A stretch of 64,000 nucleotides of DNA, taken from contig OX359267.1 in the NCBI GenBank assembly GCA_947179155.2, positions 40,254,292 through 40,318,291 of the forward strand, written 5' to 3'. The DNA is from Hedera helix. Taxonomy: Eukaryota; Streptophyta; Magnoliopsida; Apiales; Araliaceae. Of the stretch, positions 1 through 9,874 are shown piece by piece. A program made the translations under genes and the position numbers. Under the pieces are notes generated by a model. The model saw only the letters and a list, made by a program, of their open reading frames with translations, ran no database searches and was not told the DNA's origin. Numbering within the stretch: position 1 is the stretch's first letter; each line of letters starts with the position of its first letter.

Positions 1-507
1 TTGTCGGATATAGAAAACGACAGAAATAACATTTTTAAATAAAAATAGTCAACGGAATTGTTAAAATACCGGTGATAAAAGAATAGTAACATACGGTAGT
101 TTATGGTATTTTTTGTAGCACACGGTACTCTACAGTAACACACGGTATTGCATAGTGTCTCATATTATTGGTCTGATAATTGACACCGTAACTGTTACGC
201 ATCATTTCATCGATAATTGTCACTGCATAATATTTTATATTATCAATTCAATAATTGTTGCTGCACTGTTTTTAAAATTATTGAACCTATTAATTGTCAC
301 AGTAACATATGCACAGTAATTCACATTATTGAATCAATAATTGTCATGACACAGTAACGTATTTTTCTTTTACATACTTTCTGCATTATTGTTATCGCTA
401 TTACGGTGTTATTTAAACAGTTGTATTTCATTAATTAATTGACTTGATATCTAACTCAGAAAGCTAACTATACTGTATTTATAACAATTAGTCATAATAA
501 TGAATAA

Positions 508-760
508 GTGTGAATTATTGTTGAATAATTGAATTGATAAAATTATTTGTTTATAATATAAAGTTAGGTGATATGAAATGAATGGTGTAGATTAAAGTGT
601 AAATTATTGTTGAATAATTTGTTTATAATATAAAGTTAGGTGATATGAAATGAATGGTGTAGATTAAAGTGTGAATTATTGTTGAATAATTGAATTGATA
701 AAGTTATTTGTTTATAATATAAAGTTAGGTGATATGAAATGAACGGTTTGGATTAAATTA
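508..760. repeat. Tandem repeat, about 3 units of 72-88 bp
   Basis: Three consecutive units share GTGAATTATTGTTGAATAAT followed by TTATAATATAAAGTTAGGTG. The middle unit lacks about 15 bp (the GAATTGATAAA part). It lies just upstream of the TATA box, so it could be a U3 enhancer-like repeat of the LTR. Confidence 0.75.
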
Positions 761-790
761 GAAAATCTTGGATATGATAAGATTTTTGGC

Positions 791-798
791 TATAAATA
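791..798 (+). promoter_or_regulatory. TATA box of the partial LTR
   Basis: TATAAATA sits in a GGCTATAAATAGAAGCC context, the classic plant TATA motif, followed about 30 bp later by a likely start region. It supports reading 1-2720 as an LTR with U3 and R parts. Confidence 0.55.
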
Positions 799-1076
799 GA
801 AGCCTTAACTTAAGGATTTTTCATAAACTTCCTTACTTGTTATTTCTTTCTCTCTCTAAATACTTCTTGTGAAAGTTTTCTCTAAGTGTGCTTAAGTCAT
901 CTTGAGTATTTGTGAAGATTTATAAGTGTACATGTATTGTTCAAGTTAATCAACCTCATTTAAATCAATATTCAGTCACGTGTTAAGGTAAAGGATTATC
1001 ATTATTTGATTCTCGAAAATAATATCGTTTCTTTCTTACTCATAAGATGTGCCATTTATTTCCATGTATTAATTTA

Positions 1077-1365
1077 TGGGAATAACCTTACGGCGCGGAT
1101 TACCGCCTGTTGGTGAATAACCTTTCGTATTCATTCCTTATTAATCTCTGAGAATAACCTTACGGTGTGGATTATCGCCTGTTTGGTGAATGACTATTCG
1201 TATTCAATTTTTATTAAATTGTGGGAATAACCTTACGGTGCGGATTATCGCCTGTTGGTGAATAACCTTTCGTATTCATTCCTTATTAATCTCTGAGAAT
1301 AACCTGACTACGCGGATTACCGCATATTTGGTGAATTACTCTTTGTATTCATTTCTTATTTGTCT
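1077..1365. repeat. Tandem repeat, 4 units of about 72 bp
   Basis: Four units beginning near 1078, 1150, 1222 and 1294 share GAATAACCTTACGG and a later GTATTCATT block. Units 1 and 3 resemble each other more than unit 2, and unit 4 is the most diverged, hinting at a 144-bp higher-order step. It lies downstream of the LTR TATA box, so it would be in the transcribed leader. Confidence 0.8.
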
Positions 1366-2801
1366 CTTATGGAAATAATTTGTTTACACGAATTATCACA
1401 TAACACTTTTATTGCATATTCGTTTATAATATCATTTTCTTTCATATTCGTAAGTGATATTATTTTCCTTTATACTCATAAGGGATACCATCTTTTTCAT
1501 CTTCCATTATTCAAACTTACTATGGTAAGGGATATTAATTTCATTCACCTTTTGTTAATCAAACCTGCTACGGTAAGGGATATTATTTTCTTTCATACAC
1601 CTAAATCAAAACTTATTATGGAACTATTGCTTCTATAATTCCTGAAAATATTATATGTTCCATAATAGTTGCACTTCATCATTTCAATTGAACCATCCTA
1701 TTTACGTGAACCTTTCTATTGAACTGTAACCGTTATTTTGAACTGTGGATCTTGAATATCATTTTTAAATTTTACTCCACATCATATTGACAATTTGGAC
1801 ATTATTTGAATCTGTACAAATTAAACTTCTGATACTTATTGTTTATCATGTTTCTTCTGTTCATCATTTATATCATTCTAATCATCCAAATTCAAGTTGT
1901 TGTGAATATCTGTGGCCGGGGGCACAGATGCGATATAATTGTTGAACATATGATAGGTTAAAGGCGATATAATAGGTTAAAGGCAATACATCTGTTCGGT
2001 GTCTTTTATGGCACGTGGTGAATGTTCTCTTTGGCCCGTAGTGCAAAGATGAACTGTTGTTTGGTATGATTATGACCAAAGGCTGAATCTGGTATAATCA
2101 TGACTGTTGGTGTTATATTGAATGTCTTTGGCCCGTAGTGCAAAGATGAACTGTTGATCTGCATGATTATGATCAGGAACTGTGAATTTGTATTATCTTG
2201 ACTAATGATATTTCAGATGATAAAAGTTGATGATATTTTTACTAAAAAGAGAAGCGAGTGGACACTATAGTCTGCATTATTCTTCTAATAGATTGCTCAT
2301 TCCGCTGCTATTATTGATCTGAACATTGTTTAAGAATTTAACTGCAGTTTTTGATACAAACCTTGTAGTCTATTGTATTCTATCAAGAACTCAACTGTTG
2401 AAGGCTAACGATAATTTACTTGTCATTATCTTAGTCATGATATTCTTTACTGTGCTATTTAAGCTCACCCTTTCTTTTATTCCATTGTTTTTCAGAAAAT
2501 GAGAGAGTAGCTGGGTCTAGCAGGGGAATGGAGTGACGGTCCGAATGATAGCTATTGTACTCTTCACATGTTGTATATAGTGTGATAATAATTATGAAGA
2601 CTTAGTTGTGTATTATTATACACTGTATTGTTGAACGTTATTCTATCTTGTAATAATTTTGTTGTAGTCTTTTGACGACTCAAGTTTGGGCTATATGGGC
2701 CCAGATTTGGGGGCGTCACATACCTTCCCAAGTATTATTAAAATCCACTAGCAAGAAAAAAAAATTCTTCTCTTTTTTCCCTCATTCATTTTTTTTTACG
2801 G

Positions 2802-2905
2802 TGAGTGCATTTTACGCTCCATCTCACCAGCGAGTGCGTTTTACGCTCTATCTCGTTGCATGTGTTTATGAGTGAGTGCGTTTTACGCTCCATCTCAACC
2901 CACCA
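2802..2905. repeat. Short spaced repeat, 3 copies
   Basis: Three copies of a GAGTGCGTTTTACGCTCC-like unit begin at about 2803, 2832 and 2874, each followed by ATCTC. Each unit contains a small GCGTTTTACGC inverted repeat. Function unknown. Confidence 0.6.
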
Positions 2906-3694
2906 CATGACAATTGTTTCACTTTTTTTTCTTTTACTTTGGGTAAGGTCAATCTAATAATCCCAGAAAAATTACCTTAATCATTTCTCCACATTATATT
3001 TACCTTATATTCACTTCAAGTAATGTTCAAATAAGATATAGAATTAAAAACATATTTTATAAGCATTTAACCAAATAAATTTTCTCCAAATTAAAATTAG
3101 TTCAAACATAAAGATATGTGCAAATAATAAAATAAAAGATTTCAAACAAAGTACTGACCAACAAAAATTTCAAAATTCAGATTACGCAAAATTTATCAAT
3201 TTTTCAAGAGTTATTAAATAAAAATCAAAATTTTATCATCGGTTAAAAATTAAAATTCAAATCAAAATATTGCTCAACTGACTCAATCCTAAAAAAAAAA
3301 TTATCCCATTTTTGTAGGCAACACGGTTACACTTAGCATGTACGTGCAACAAGCCTTTAAACCCCAAGGTTACCCTAACTGGACGAGTTTTGTCTTATGA
3401 GGGTTTGCAGTGAATATACCCACAAAATTCCAAAAATTCAAAAATTTTAACCTAAATAATAAAAAAAACATTTTTTTTTCTTTTTCTTTTTAAACCTAAA
3501 TAAAATAACCTAAAATCTTTCCCCCACACTTAAAACTTACATTGTCCCCAATGTAAAGTAAAAATGCAAAGATAAAGGCACAAATAACAAAAATAAAATA
3601 CAAAAATAAAAAGAAAGAAAAGTCTACTTCTCTTGGGTTGCCTCCCAAGCAGCGTCTTTATTTATTGTCATTGACTCGACAACAGGCCAAACCA

Positions 3695-4645
3695 CTACGT
3701 CACTCCAATTTCATGTATGTTGCGTACTCCATCCATCACAACATTCCTCATAGGTAGATTACATCTCTTCTTTGCATGATATGATTGTTCCGGAATGAAA
3801 TCCTGTAAAATAAAAGGTAAAAATGTATTTTGAGTAACAGGTAATGGAATGAAAAGTTCTGTAAATTTATTTAAAATCAATGGCAAAGAATGTAATGAAT
3901 CTATAGCCTTCTTCAAATCTTGTTTCGGCTCAATTTCTTCTTCTTCTTTTGTCAATCCCAAACTATGAGTAATGGGATCTTCCAGATTTTCCTTTTTATT
4001 ATCTGTCGTTTCTAGAGTTCCCTCATCTTTACCACTGTTCAACACAATTTCATTGTCATCATCCTCGTAATCCACCATTGTGTGAGATGGTAATTCTTCA
4101 ACACTTTGTACCTCCAATTGACTGACCGCAACTTTCAGTTGTTCCACTTGAATACTTATACGCCGAATATTCACATTTGTTTCCTGTTGAAATTGCAAAG
4201 CATCAGTCATAAAATATTTAAGCATATCTTCTAAAGACAAATTAGAGTTAGAAGATTGGTCATGTTCTTGATCGTTGGGATATGTCTGATTGAACTGATG
4301 GTAATCTGGCCAATGTTGACTTGCAGGTTGGTGCACTTGTGGATTCCCATAGCTGAAATTTGGACGATCCCACCATTCTGAGTAGTACGTGTTTGAATAG
4401 GGATCATAGTTCCTTTGCGGTACAAGGAAACCATCTGCATTATTTACTTGTCCATAGAACTCCTCTCGAAGCATTAGACACAACTCCGTTGGATGTCCTA
4501 CTATGGAACAAATCCTACAAGCCTTCATTGGTTGTCCTCTACCTAGAGCCCAAGCATAGATAACAGAAGTTAGTTCATCAACTTGTTGTTGAAGAGAAGA
4601 AATTTTTACCGCATTAAAATAATCATCGTTTTGGTTCCAAACCAT
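3695..4645 (-). pseudogene. Athila-like gypsy gag C-terminal remnant
   Basis: The frame is open for 325 codons (upstream to 4672); the first ATG is at 4645. The product has a CCHC zinc knuckle (CRICSIVGHPTELC, C-x2-C-x4-H-x4-C), then a Tyr/Asn/Pro-rich stretch with RNYDPYSNTYY and NFSYGNPQ, then a coiled-coil-like segment and an acidic region. This order is typical of the part of Athila-lineage gag downstream of the capsid domain. The capsid domain itself is missing: the primer-binding site is only about 115 bp upstream of the ATG. No protease or pol follows. It is best read as a deletion derivative; expression cannot be judged. Confidence 0.7.
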
Positions 4646-4760
4646 GATTTTCTCCTTCACCTGTACACTCAATTAAACTATGAAAAACAAAAATAAAATA
4701 AATAAATAAACTAGAAAAATAAATTACAAAGAAAACAAAGAATAAATTAAAGCAAAACAC

Positions 4761-4779
4761 TCCCCGGCAACGACGCCAA
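4761..4779 (-). other. Primer-binding site of the Athila-like remnant
   Basis: On the minus strand this reads TTGGCGTCGTTGCCGGGGA, one base from the PBS commonly seen in Athila-type elements (TTGGCGCC...). It places the 5' LTR end immediately to the right and gives the gag remnant its orientation. Confidence 0.7.
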
Positions 4780-4786
4780 AATTTGG

Positions 4787-4943
4787 GATGCTGTCGCAAG
4801 CAACCAAAAATAAAATTTTACTTTAAAAAATATTAATGTAGTAGTGTAAACAATTCACTCTCTGTGGGTTCGACTCTTGCTTACACTACTATATTAATAT
4901 TTTTCAAAGTAAGATTTTATTTTTAGTTGCTTGCGACAGCATC
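4787..4943. repeat. Inverted repeat of an LTR end (63-bp arms)
   Basis: Arms 4787-4849 and 4881-4943 are inverted copies, both containing the GCTTGCGACAGCATC motif and an ATATTAATGTAGTAGTG-like stretch, with only a few mismatches and a 31-bp spacer. A further direct copy of the outer part lies at 4955-4995. The left arm is where the 5' LTR end of the remnant should be, so the structure is probably a rearranged LTR terminus. Confidence 0.75.
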
Positions 4944-4995
4944 TCAAAAAGCTAAAATTTTATTTTTGGTTGCTTGCGACAGCATCTCAAAAAGT

Positions 4996-6820
4996 TATCT
5001 CCTAATTTTCATATTTAGTAAGTTGCTCTTATATTTTGTAATGGAGAGAGTATATTATTTAACCTAGATTAAATGTAAACATAGGTAGATTAAGGGTAAA
5101 ACTTTAAAGTGAGGTTACAAATGATTCCCACTATAAGATCCAACAAGTTTTTAAAAGTTATCTCATTACTCTTTTTAGAAGCTTCTTTTGGATTGCAAGA
5201 TCCCAACAAAGATTTGCAACAGTACAGGAACTAGATTGTAATCTACTAATTCAAAACCAAAAAAATGCTTCAATCTTGCATTTATTTTGAATGTAGTCAA
5301 AATATTGGATTTATTTCTGAACCAGAAGGAACAAGTCAACTGAATCAAAATAAAAGAAAATTTTAGTTCCAATGCATAGAGTAACCTGTCAAAATCCTTT
5401 ATCAGAAGTCAAGAAAATCAAAAGCCTTATAGAAATTTTCATTTGTGGAGCCAAGTCAGACAGATTCAGCTTGAGCATATGGTTTTACACATTATTATCC
5501 TGTTGTATTTCTCTGATGAAGTAAGGTTGTCTGTAGGCTTGGGAAATATAGTAATGGGTGAGCTCTTTAAAGTTTTATTGGTCCACTCATACTTAAAAGA
5601 GAGTGAAGATGGTAATGTCATCATATTCCTATTACTGCTATCCTACAAATACATGGACATGATTGTATGATCAAATATGTATTAATATTTTGTAATGTTC
5701 CTTTTCCATGTACATTTATATTACTATTATCCTACAAGAATGATTTACTGTGGTTTTATTATAATAGTTTGTGAGATAAGTGGATTTATGTGTAAATCTT
5801 GCAGGCCAACGAGTGGAGAAGTTCGCACTGAAATAGAAGTATATAAACTTCCTTGTCTCATCCAAGTGAATTTTGCAGTTAAATTATGTCTTAACTAGGG
5901 ATAACCCATGTCTGAAGGTACGGTGTAACTAATATAACAGTTGAATACTGTATTCAATATTTTTAGATTGAAAAATTTAAAACTGTTGTGGACTTTTAGT
6001 TCCATAATAGAACTGAGAGTTCAACCATTAATACAAAAAAATTAATATTCAATCCAATCATAGTTTATTTTTGAGACAAACATTAGTATGCTACTCATTT
6101 CAAACTTAAAATTACTTCTTGACAGGTTTGAACAATTAATTGATTGGCGATATCGGACTCAAATTTGTGTAATATAGTGTTTTCGAGTATCTCACACCCC
6201 TTTCCTTTATTAACAAAATGGAATGAGAAGTTTGGCAGTATTTATTTGCCTCCAATATCTCTAACCATCGATCAATATAATCCATGAACAGTATTTTCTG
6301 TGAAAAAAGGTAGTACTTCAAGCCATTTGGTGGGATTCAATGAGAGAGAAAAAAAGATGTAAAAATTCAAAAGAAATACTTTTGCATATATACCCAAAAG
6401 TATAAAATGAGTCTTCTAAGTCCAAACAAAAAAGTATTATCATAACACCAACTAAATCACATCACCATAATATTTTTTCCTTTATATTTTTTCTTGAAAT
6501 TGGACAAAAGATTCTTATACCATAAGTCAGAGCCTACTACAATAGTTGCTCACGATATAGCCCGCAAAAACACCAAAGAGATGACATATAATTGCTCGTA
6601 CCTGAAGGCACGGCGTAGATTAAAATTTTAAAAATACTCTATTACCTAAAGATTCTTTGCAACCTAAAATAACTTACAAATCAATTATAATGAATTTGAA
6701 CCGTCCCTGTAATTTTTCACCCAAATCAATTTGCATGTGGAAACATAATGACCGCAATACTCAAAAAACAGAAAAATTGCGACAATGCTAAAAGGGTGAC
6801 CCATGTTGTTTACGTGCAAT
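4996..6820. other. Intergenic DNA without recognised genes
   Basis: Only short ORFs with no recognisable domain, no splice-consistent exon chain and no long repeat. The short stretch at 5795-5890 weakly resembles 7685-7800, which may reflect an old shared repeat. Confidence 0.6.
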
Positions 6821-6858
6821 ATAATTATAATTATAATTATTATTATTATTATTATTAT

Positions 6859-6890
<32 letters not shown>

Positions 6891-7065
6891 ATAGTAGTAG
6901 TAGTAGTAGTATTACAATTACTATTATTATAATTATTATTGTTATTATTATTATTACTAATACTATTATTATTATTACTATTATTACTATTATTATTATT
7001 ATTATTACTATTACTATTACTATTATTATAATTATTATTATAATTATTATTATTATTATTATTAT

Positions 7066-7118
<53 letters not shown>

Positions 7119-7260
7119 ATAGTATTATTATTATTATTATTATTATTATTGTTAATATTACTATTACTATTACTATTTTTATTATTATAATTATTATTAT
7201 CATTATTACTATTATTATAATTATTATTGTTATTATTATAACTATTATTATTATTATTAT

Positions 7261-7295
<35 letters not shown>

Positions 7296-7376
7296 TTATT
7301 ATTATTTCTATTATTATAATAATTATTATTATTATTACTACTATATTATTACTATATTATTATTATTATTATTATA
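6821..7376. repeat. Compound trinucleotide microsatellite (ATT/AGT/ACT)
   Basis: About 556 bp is built almost wholly of three-base units, in blocks of ATT, AGT and ACT. Blocks are interrupted by single-base variants but never lose the period of three. Both strands therefore show long artificial ORFs of poly-Ile/Ser/Thr and poly-Leu/Ile, which are not genes. Confidence 0.95.
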
Positions 7377-8044
7377 GTGTAGTGGTGAATTTGATTTGGG
7401 AAAAAAATGTGAGTGAATAGATTTTTGAAAAAAAAGATGTTGAATTGGGGGGGAAATGAGAGATAGATTAGTGACCGTTGGATGTTGAAGCCTCAAATGA
7501 TTTTAAACTGTTGGATGTTGAAGTCTAAATTGATTTGAGATCGTTAAATATTAAAATTTTGGGGTTTTATATAATAGATATCAGTAGGAGGACCACAAAT
7601 GCTACAAAAGATTGCAGGACGCGACTCGATCCTTTGGTTGTGAAGGGAAATAACATACAGCTTGCCTTTTGAGTAACTGGATTTTATGTACAACTCTTGC
7701 ATGTCAACATGTGGAGATGTTAGCCCTGACATTGAACTAAATGGAATTGTTTATATTATAGAAATATGTTATGCAGTTAGACTCTGTCCAAGTGAATATA
7801 GAATGTCCTTTATAGCAATAGAATTTGGGCACTATCGCCTATGTGAGGGGAATATGCATCACAACTTGATTCCATAAGAACATCTCGTGGTAGTTCTGCT
7901 GTTCTTTTTTGACAGCTGCCGGATTTTTTGCTTGTTATTAGTCTAATCCATGTCGTATAAAAGCCATCAAAACCCTCTGCAGCGGTTTATCTACCTTTTG
8001 AGAAGGTTTGTAAATCGCTTGTGTTACTTGGCTCATTCAAGGTA
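7377..8044. other. Intergenic DNA without recognised genes
   Basis: Short ORFs only. The 7686-7877 plus-strand ORF has no recognisable domain. Confidence 0.55.
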
Positions 8045-8045
8045 T

Positions 8046-8136
8046 TGTGGCGCATAGATGTATTATATTCGGACTCCAACTCGAGCTCAGTAGCTCATAA
8101 ATGGCAATTGGAGTATATAATACATCTGTTCTCGTG
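8046..8136. repeat. Imperfect hairpin
   Basis: AGATGTATTATATTCGGACTCCAA near 8046 pairs with ATTGGAGTATATAATACATCTG ending near 8136; the stem is about 20 bp with mismatches. It may be a short fold-back element. Confidence 0.5.
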
Positions 8137-8289
8137 GTTTACATAACCCCCTCTAATCTTAGTTGTGGTGCGCGATAAGATTGTAGAGCTAATTATGTAA
8201 CGTTTTGCTTACTGCTAGTGTTGAATGGTAATGAGTAACCCCAACATCAGCGGGAGTTTATTTATCTTGGCTATAACTTTCCGAGGGAA

Positions 8290-8472
8290 AATTATTCACT
8301 AGTCCCGGATCATAATTACATGGTGTTTCAGATTAATTATATCTCTCTATTTTATATGTGTTTTACTACATATAGTTGTGGACCTACTAAAATAATGAGG
8401 GACCTACTAAAATGATGAGATATGATGGGTCTAAAATACTATGTAACTGTAATCCGGGACTACTGAATAATT
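8290..8472. mobile_element. MITE-like element with about 35-bp terminal inverted repeats
   Basis: The left end ATTATTCACTAGTCCCGGAT and the right end, read in reverse, ATTATTCAGTAGTCCCGGAT match closely. Similarity continues as an imperfect inverted repeat for about 35 bp. The internal sequence is non-coding and holds a short duplicated GGACCTACTAAAAT motif. No clear target duplication was found, so the superfamily is unassigned. Confidence 0.55.
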
Positions 8473-8875
8473 ACTCCTTCCTAAGGGACTTATTATAGTA
8501 TTTTCAGTATTAGTATATTACCTTGTGTTTAATTTTTGCTGCAGAACACTAATTGGACTGTAAATGTAGTATTATTTCTCACATGCTCCCCGGGAAAACA
8601 TGGAAAAGAATGAAATAGGAGTATCTGTTTAAATTATTAGAAACTAGCACCAGGAGGGACATCTCGCGTTGGGTGTATAAATTGTGTGGGATAAAATAAA
8701 AATATTAAAATTTAGAAGAATAAATAGAAACTAATATAAAAAGACAAAATAGTAATATAACTAGACTTTTAAGTACAAGAAAAAAAAAAAGTGACGCGGT
8801 ATCACCGCCAATAGATTAAATATAAATCGAACCTCAAACTATTTAAAAACTTGAATTTTAAGACCTAACGTGTCA

Positions 8876-8906
8876 TGCCACATGTGCATTGAACGCACAT
8901 GTGGCA
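8876..8906. repeat. Perfect 12-bp stem hairpin
   Basis: TGCCACATGTGC at 8876-8887 and GCACATGTGGCA at 8895-8906 form a perfect stem with a 7-base loop, beside the second microsatellite. Confidence 0.7.
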
Positions 8907-8928
8907 CATCAGTTTAATAAGTGATTAA

Positions 8929-8972
8929 CAACAATAATAATAATAATTATAATAATAATAATAATAATTATA

Positions 8973-9036
<64 letters not shown>

Positions 9037-9069
9037 GTTATTGTTACTATTATTATTATTATTATTATT

Positions 9070-9123
<54 letters not shown>

Positions 9124-9201
9124 ATTATTATTGTTATTGTTATTGTTACTGTTACTATTGTTATTGTTATTGTTACTATTGTTATTGTTATTATTATTAT
9201 T
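8929..9201. repeat. Compound trinucleotide microsatellite (AAT/ATT/GTT)
   Basis: About 270 bp of three-base units: AAT, then ATT, a pure GTT block of about 20 units near 9071-9122, then mixed ATT/GTT/ACT. The plus-strand poly-Leu ORF across it is an artefact. Confidence 0.95.
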
Positions 9202-9874
9202 AGGACATCGGCTGTTACAATATATGAAAAAAAAAATTGCTTAAGTTAGTAGCTAGCCTTGTGATACTCGGGTGGTGCTTGGGTGTACATTTATCACCAC
9301 CGTTAATATCAGCCGCTCTAGAGAACAACTTTACAAGAAGATAGATGCTAAATGTCGCAACTTTTGGGTCTCAAATTATATTTCAGTATTAATTGGTTTT
9401 TTAGATTATTTGTGATTGATCATGTAATAAAATACTACTTGAAAAAATCATTACTACTATAGTTTTGAAATTTCCAAAAATAATAAATCTAGCAATTTGT
9501 AGAACTTTTTAGATAGCTTAAAATAAAAAATATCTCAAATTGACTTGATAAGATCATAATTAATCATATATTTTGAAATATTTTCTTACCCACAAGAGTA
9601 ACTTGGAGGGAAGTAAGCAAAGCTACAAATTTCATAAACAGAAATAAAAACTGGGCTAATTTCTCAAAAACAGAACTAAAATTAGGCTACTATGCCCATC
9701 TGAAACCAACAGCAACATCTGAAAAATCTAATCAAAATATGTAATAACATGTAGTGGGCCAACAAAAACATCTTTCGCCACTGAACGTAAACATGAACTT
9801 AGGTTAGAAACAACTGATTCAAATCCAGGAACGAAGACCGCTGTATTTTATACATTTAACCACCCTTCAATAAT
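9202..9874. other. eIF6 3' flank and 3'UTR
   Basis: No coding signal. The part adjoining 9875 is expected to hold the 3'UTR and polyadenylation region of the minus-strand eIF6 gene; its end cannot be placed by eye. Confidence 0.45.

Larger units (their letters stand above)
1..2720 (+). mobile_element. Partial LTR (possibly solo) of a gypsy-type retrotransposon
   Basis: No long ORF is present. A plausible promoter TATA box lies at 791, followed by pyrimidine-rich leader-like sequence and tandem repeats. The segment ends at 2711-2720 with GGGCGTCACA after a GATTTGGG stretch, closely resembling the 3' end of the Tekay LTRs in this window (GATTTGGGGTCGTCACA). No primer-binding site follows 2720, so this is a solo LTR or a fragment rather than the left LTR of a full element. 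The left end is not identified and may lie before the window. The family is inferred from the end similarity only. Confidence 0.5.

Noticed and set aside
6803..7420. Long ORFs on both strands encoding poly-Ile/Ser/Thr or poly-Leu/Ile
   Set aside because: They are translations of a period-three microsatellite that keeps all frames open.
5795..7800. Weak similarity between 5795-5890 and 7685-7800
   Set aside because: Shared blocks such as CTTGCA, CAAC and GTGGAGA are too short and interrupted to call a repeat by eye.
8921..9244. Plus-strand poly-Leu ORF
   Set aside because: Microsatellite artefact, as above.
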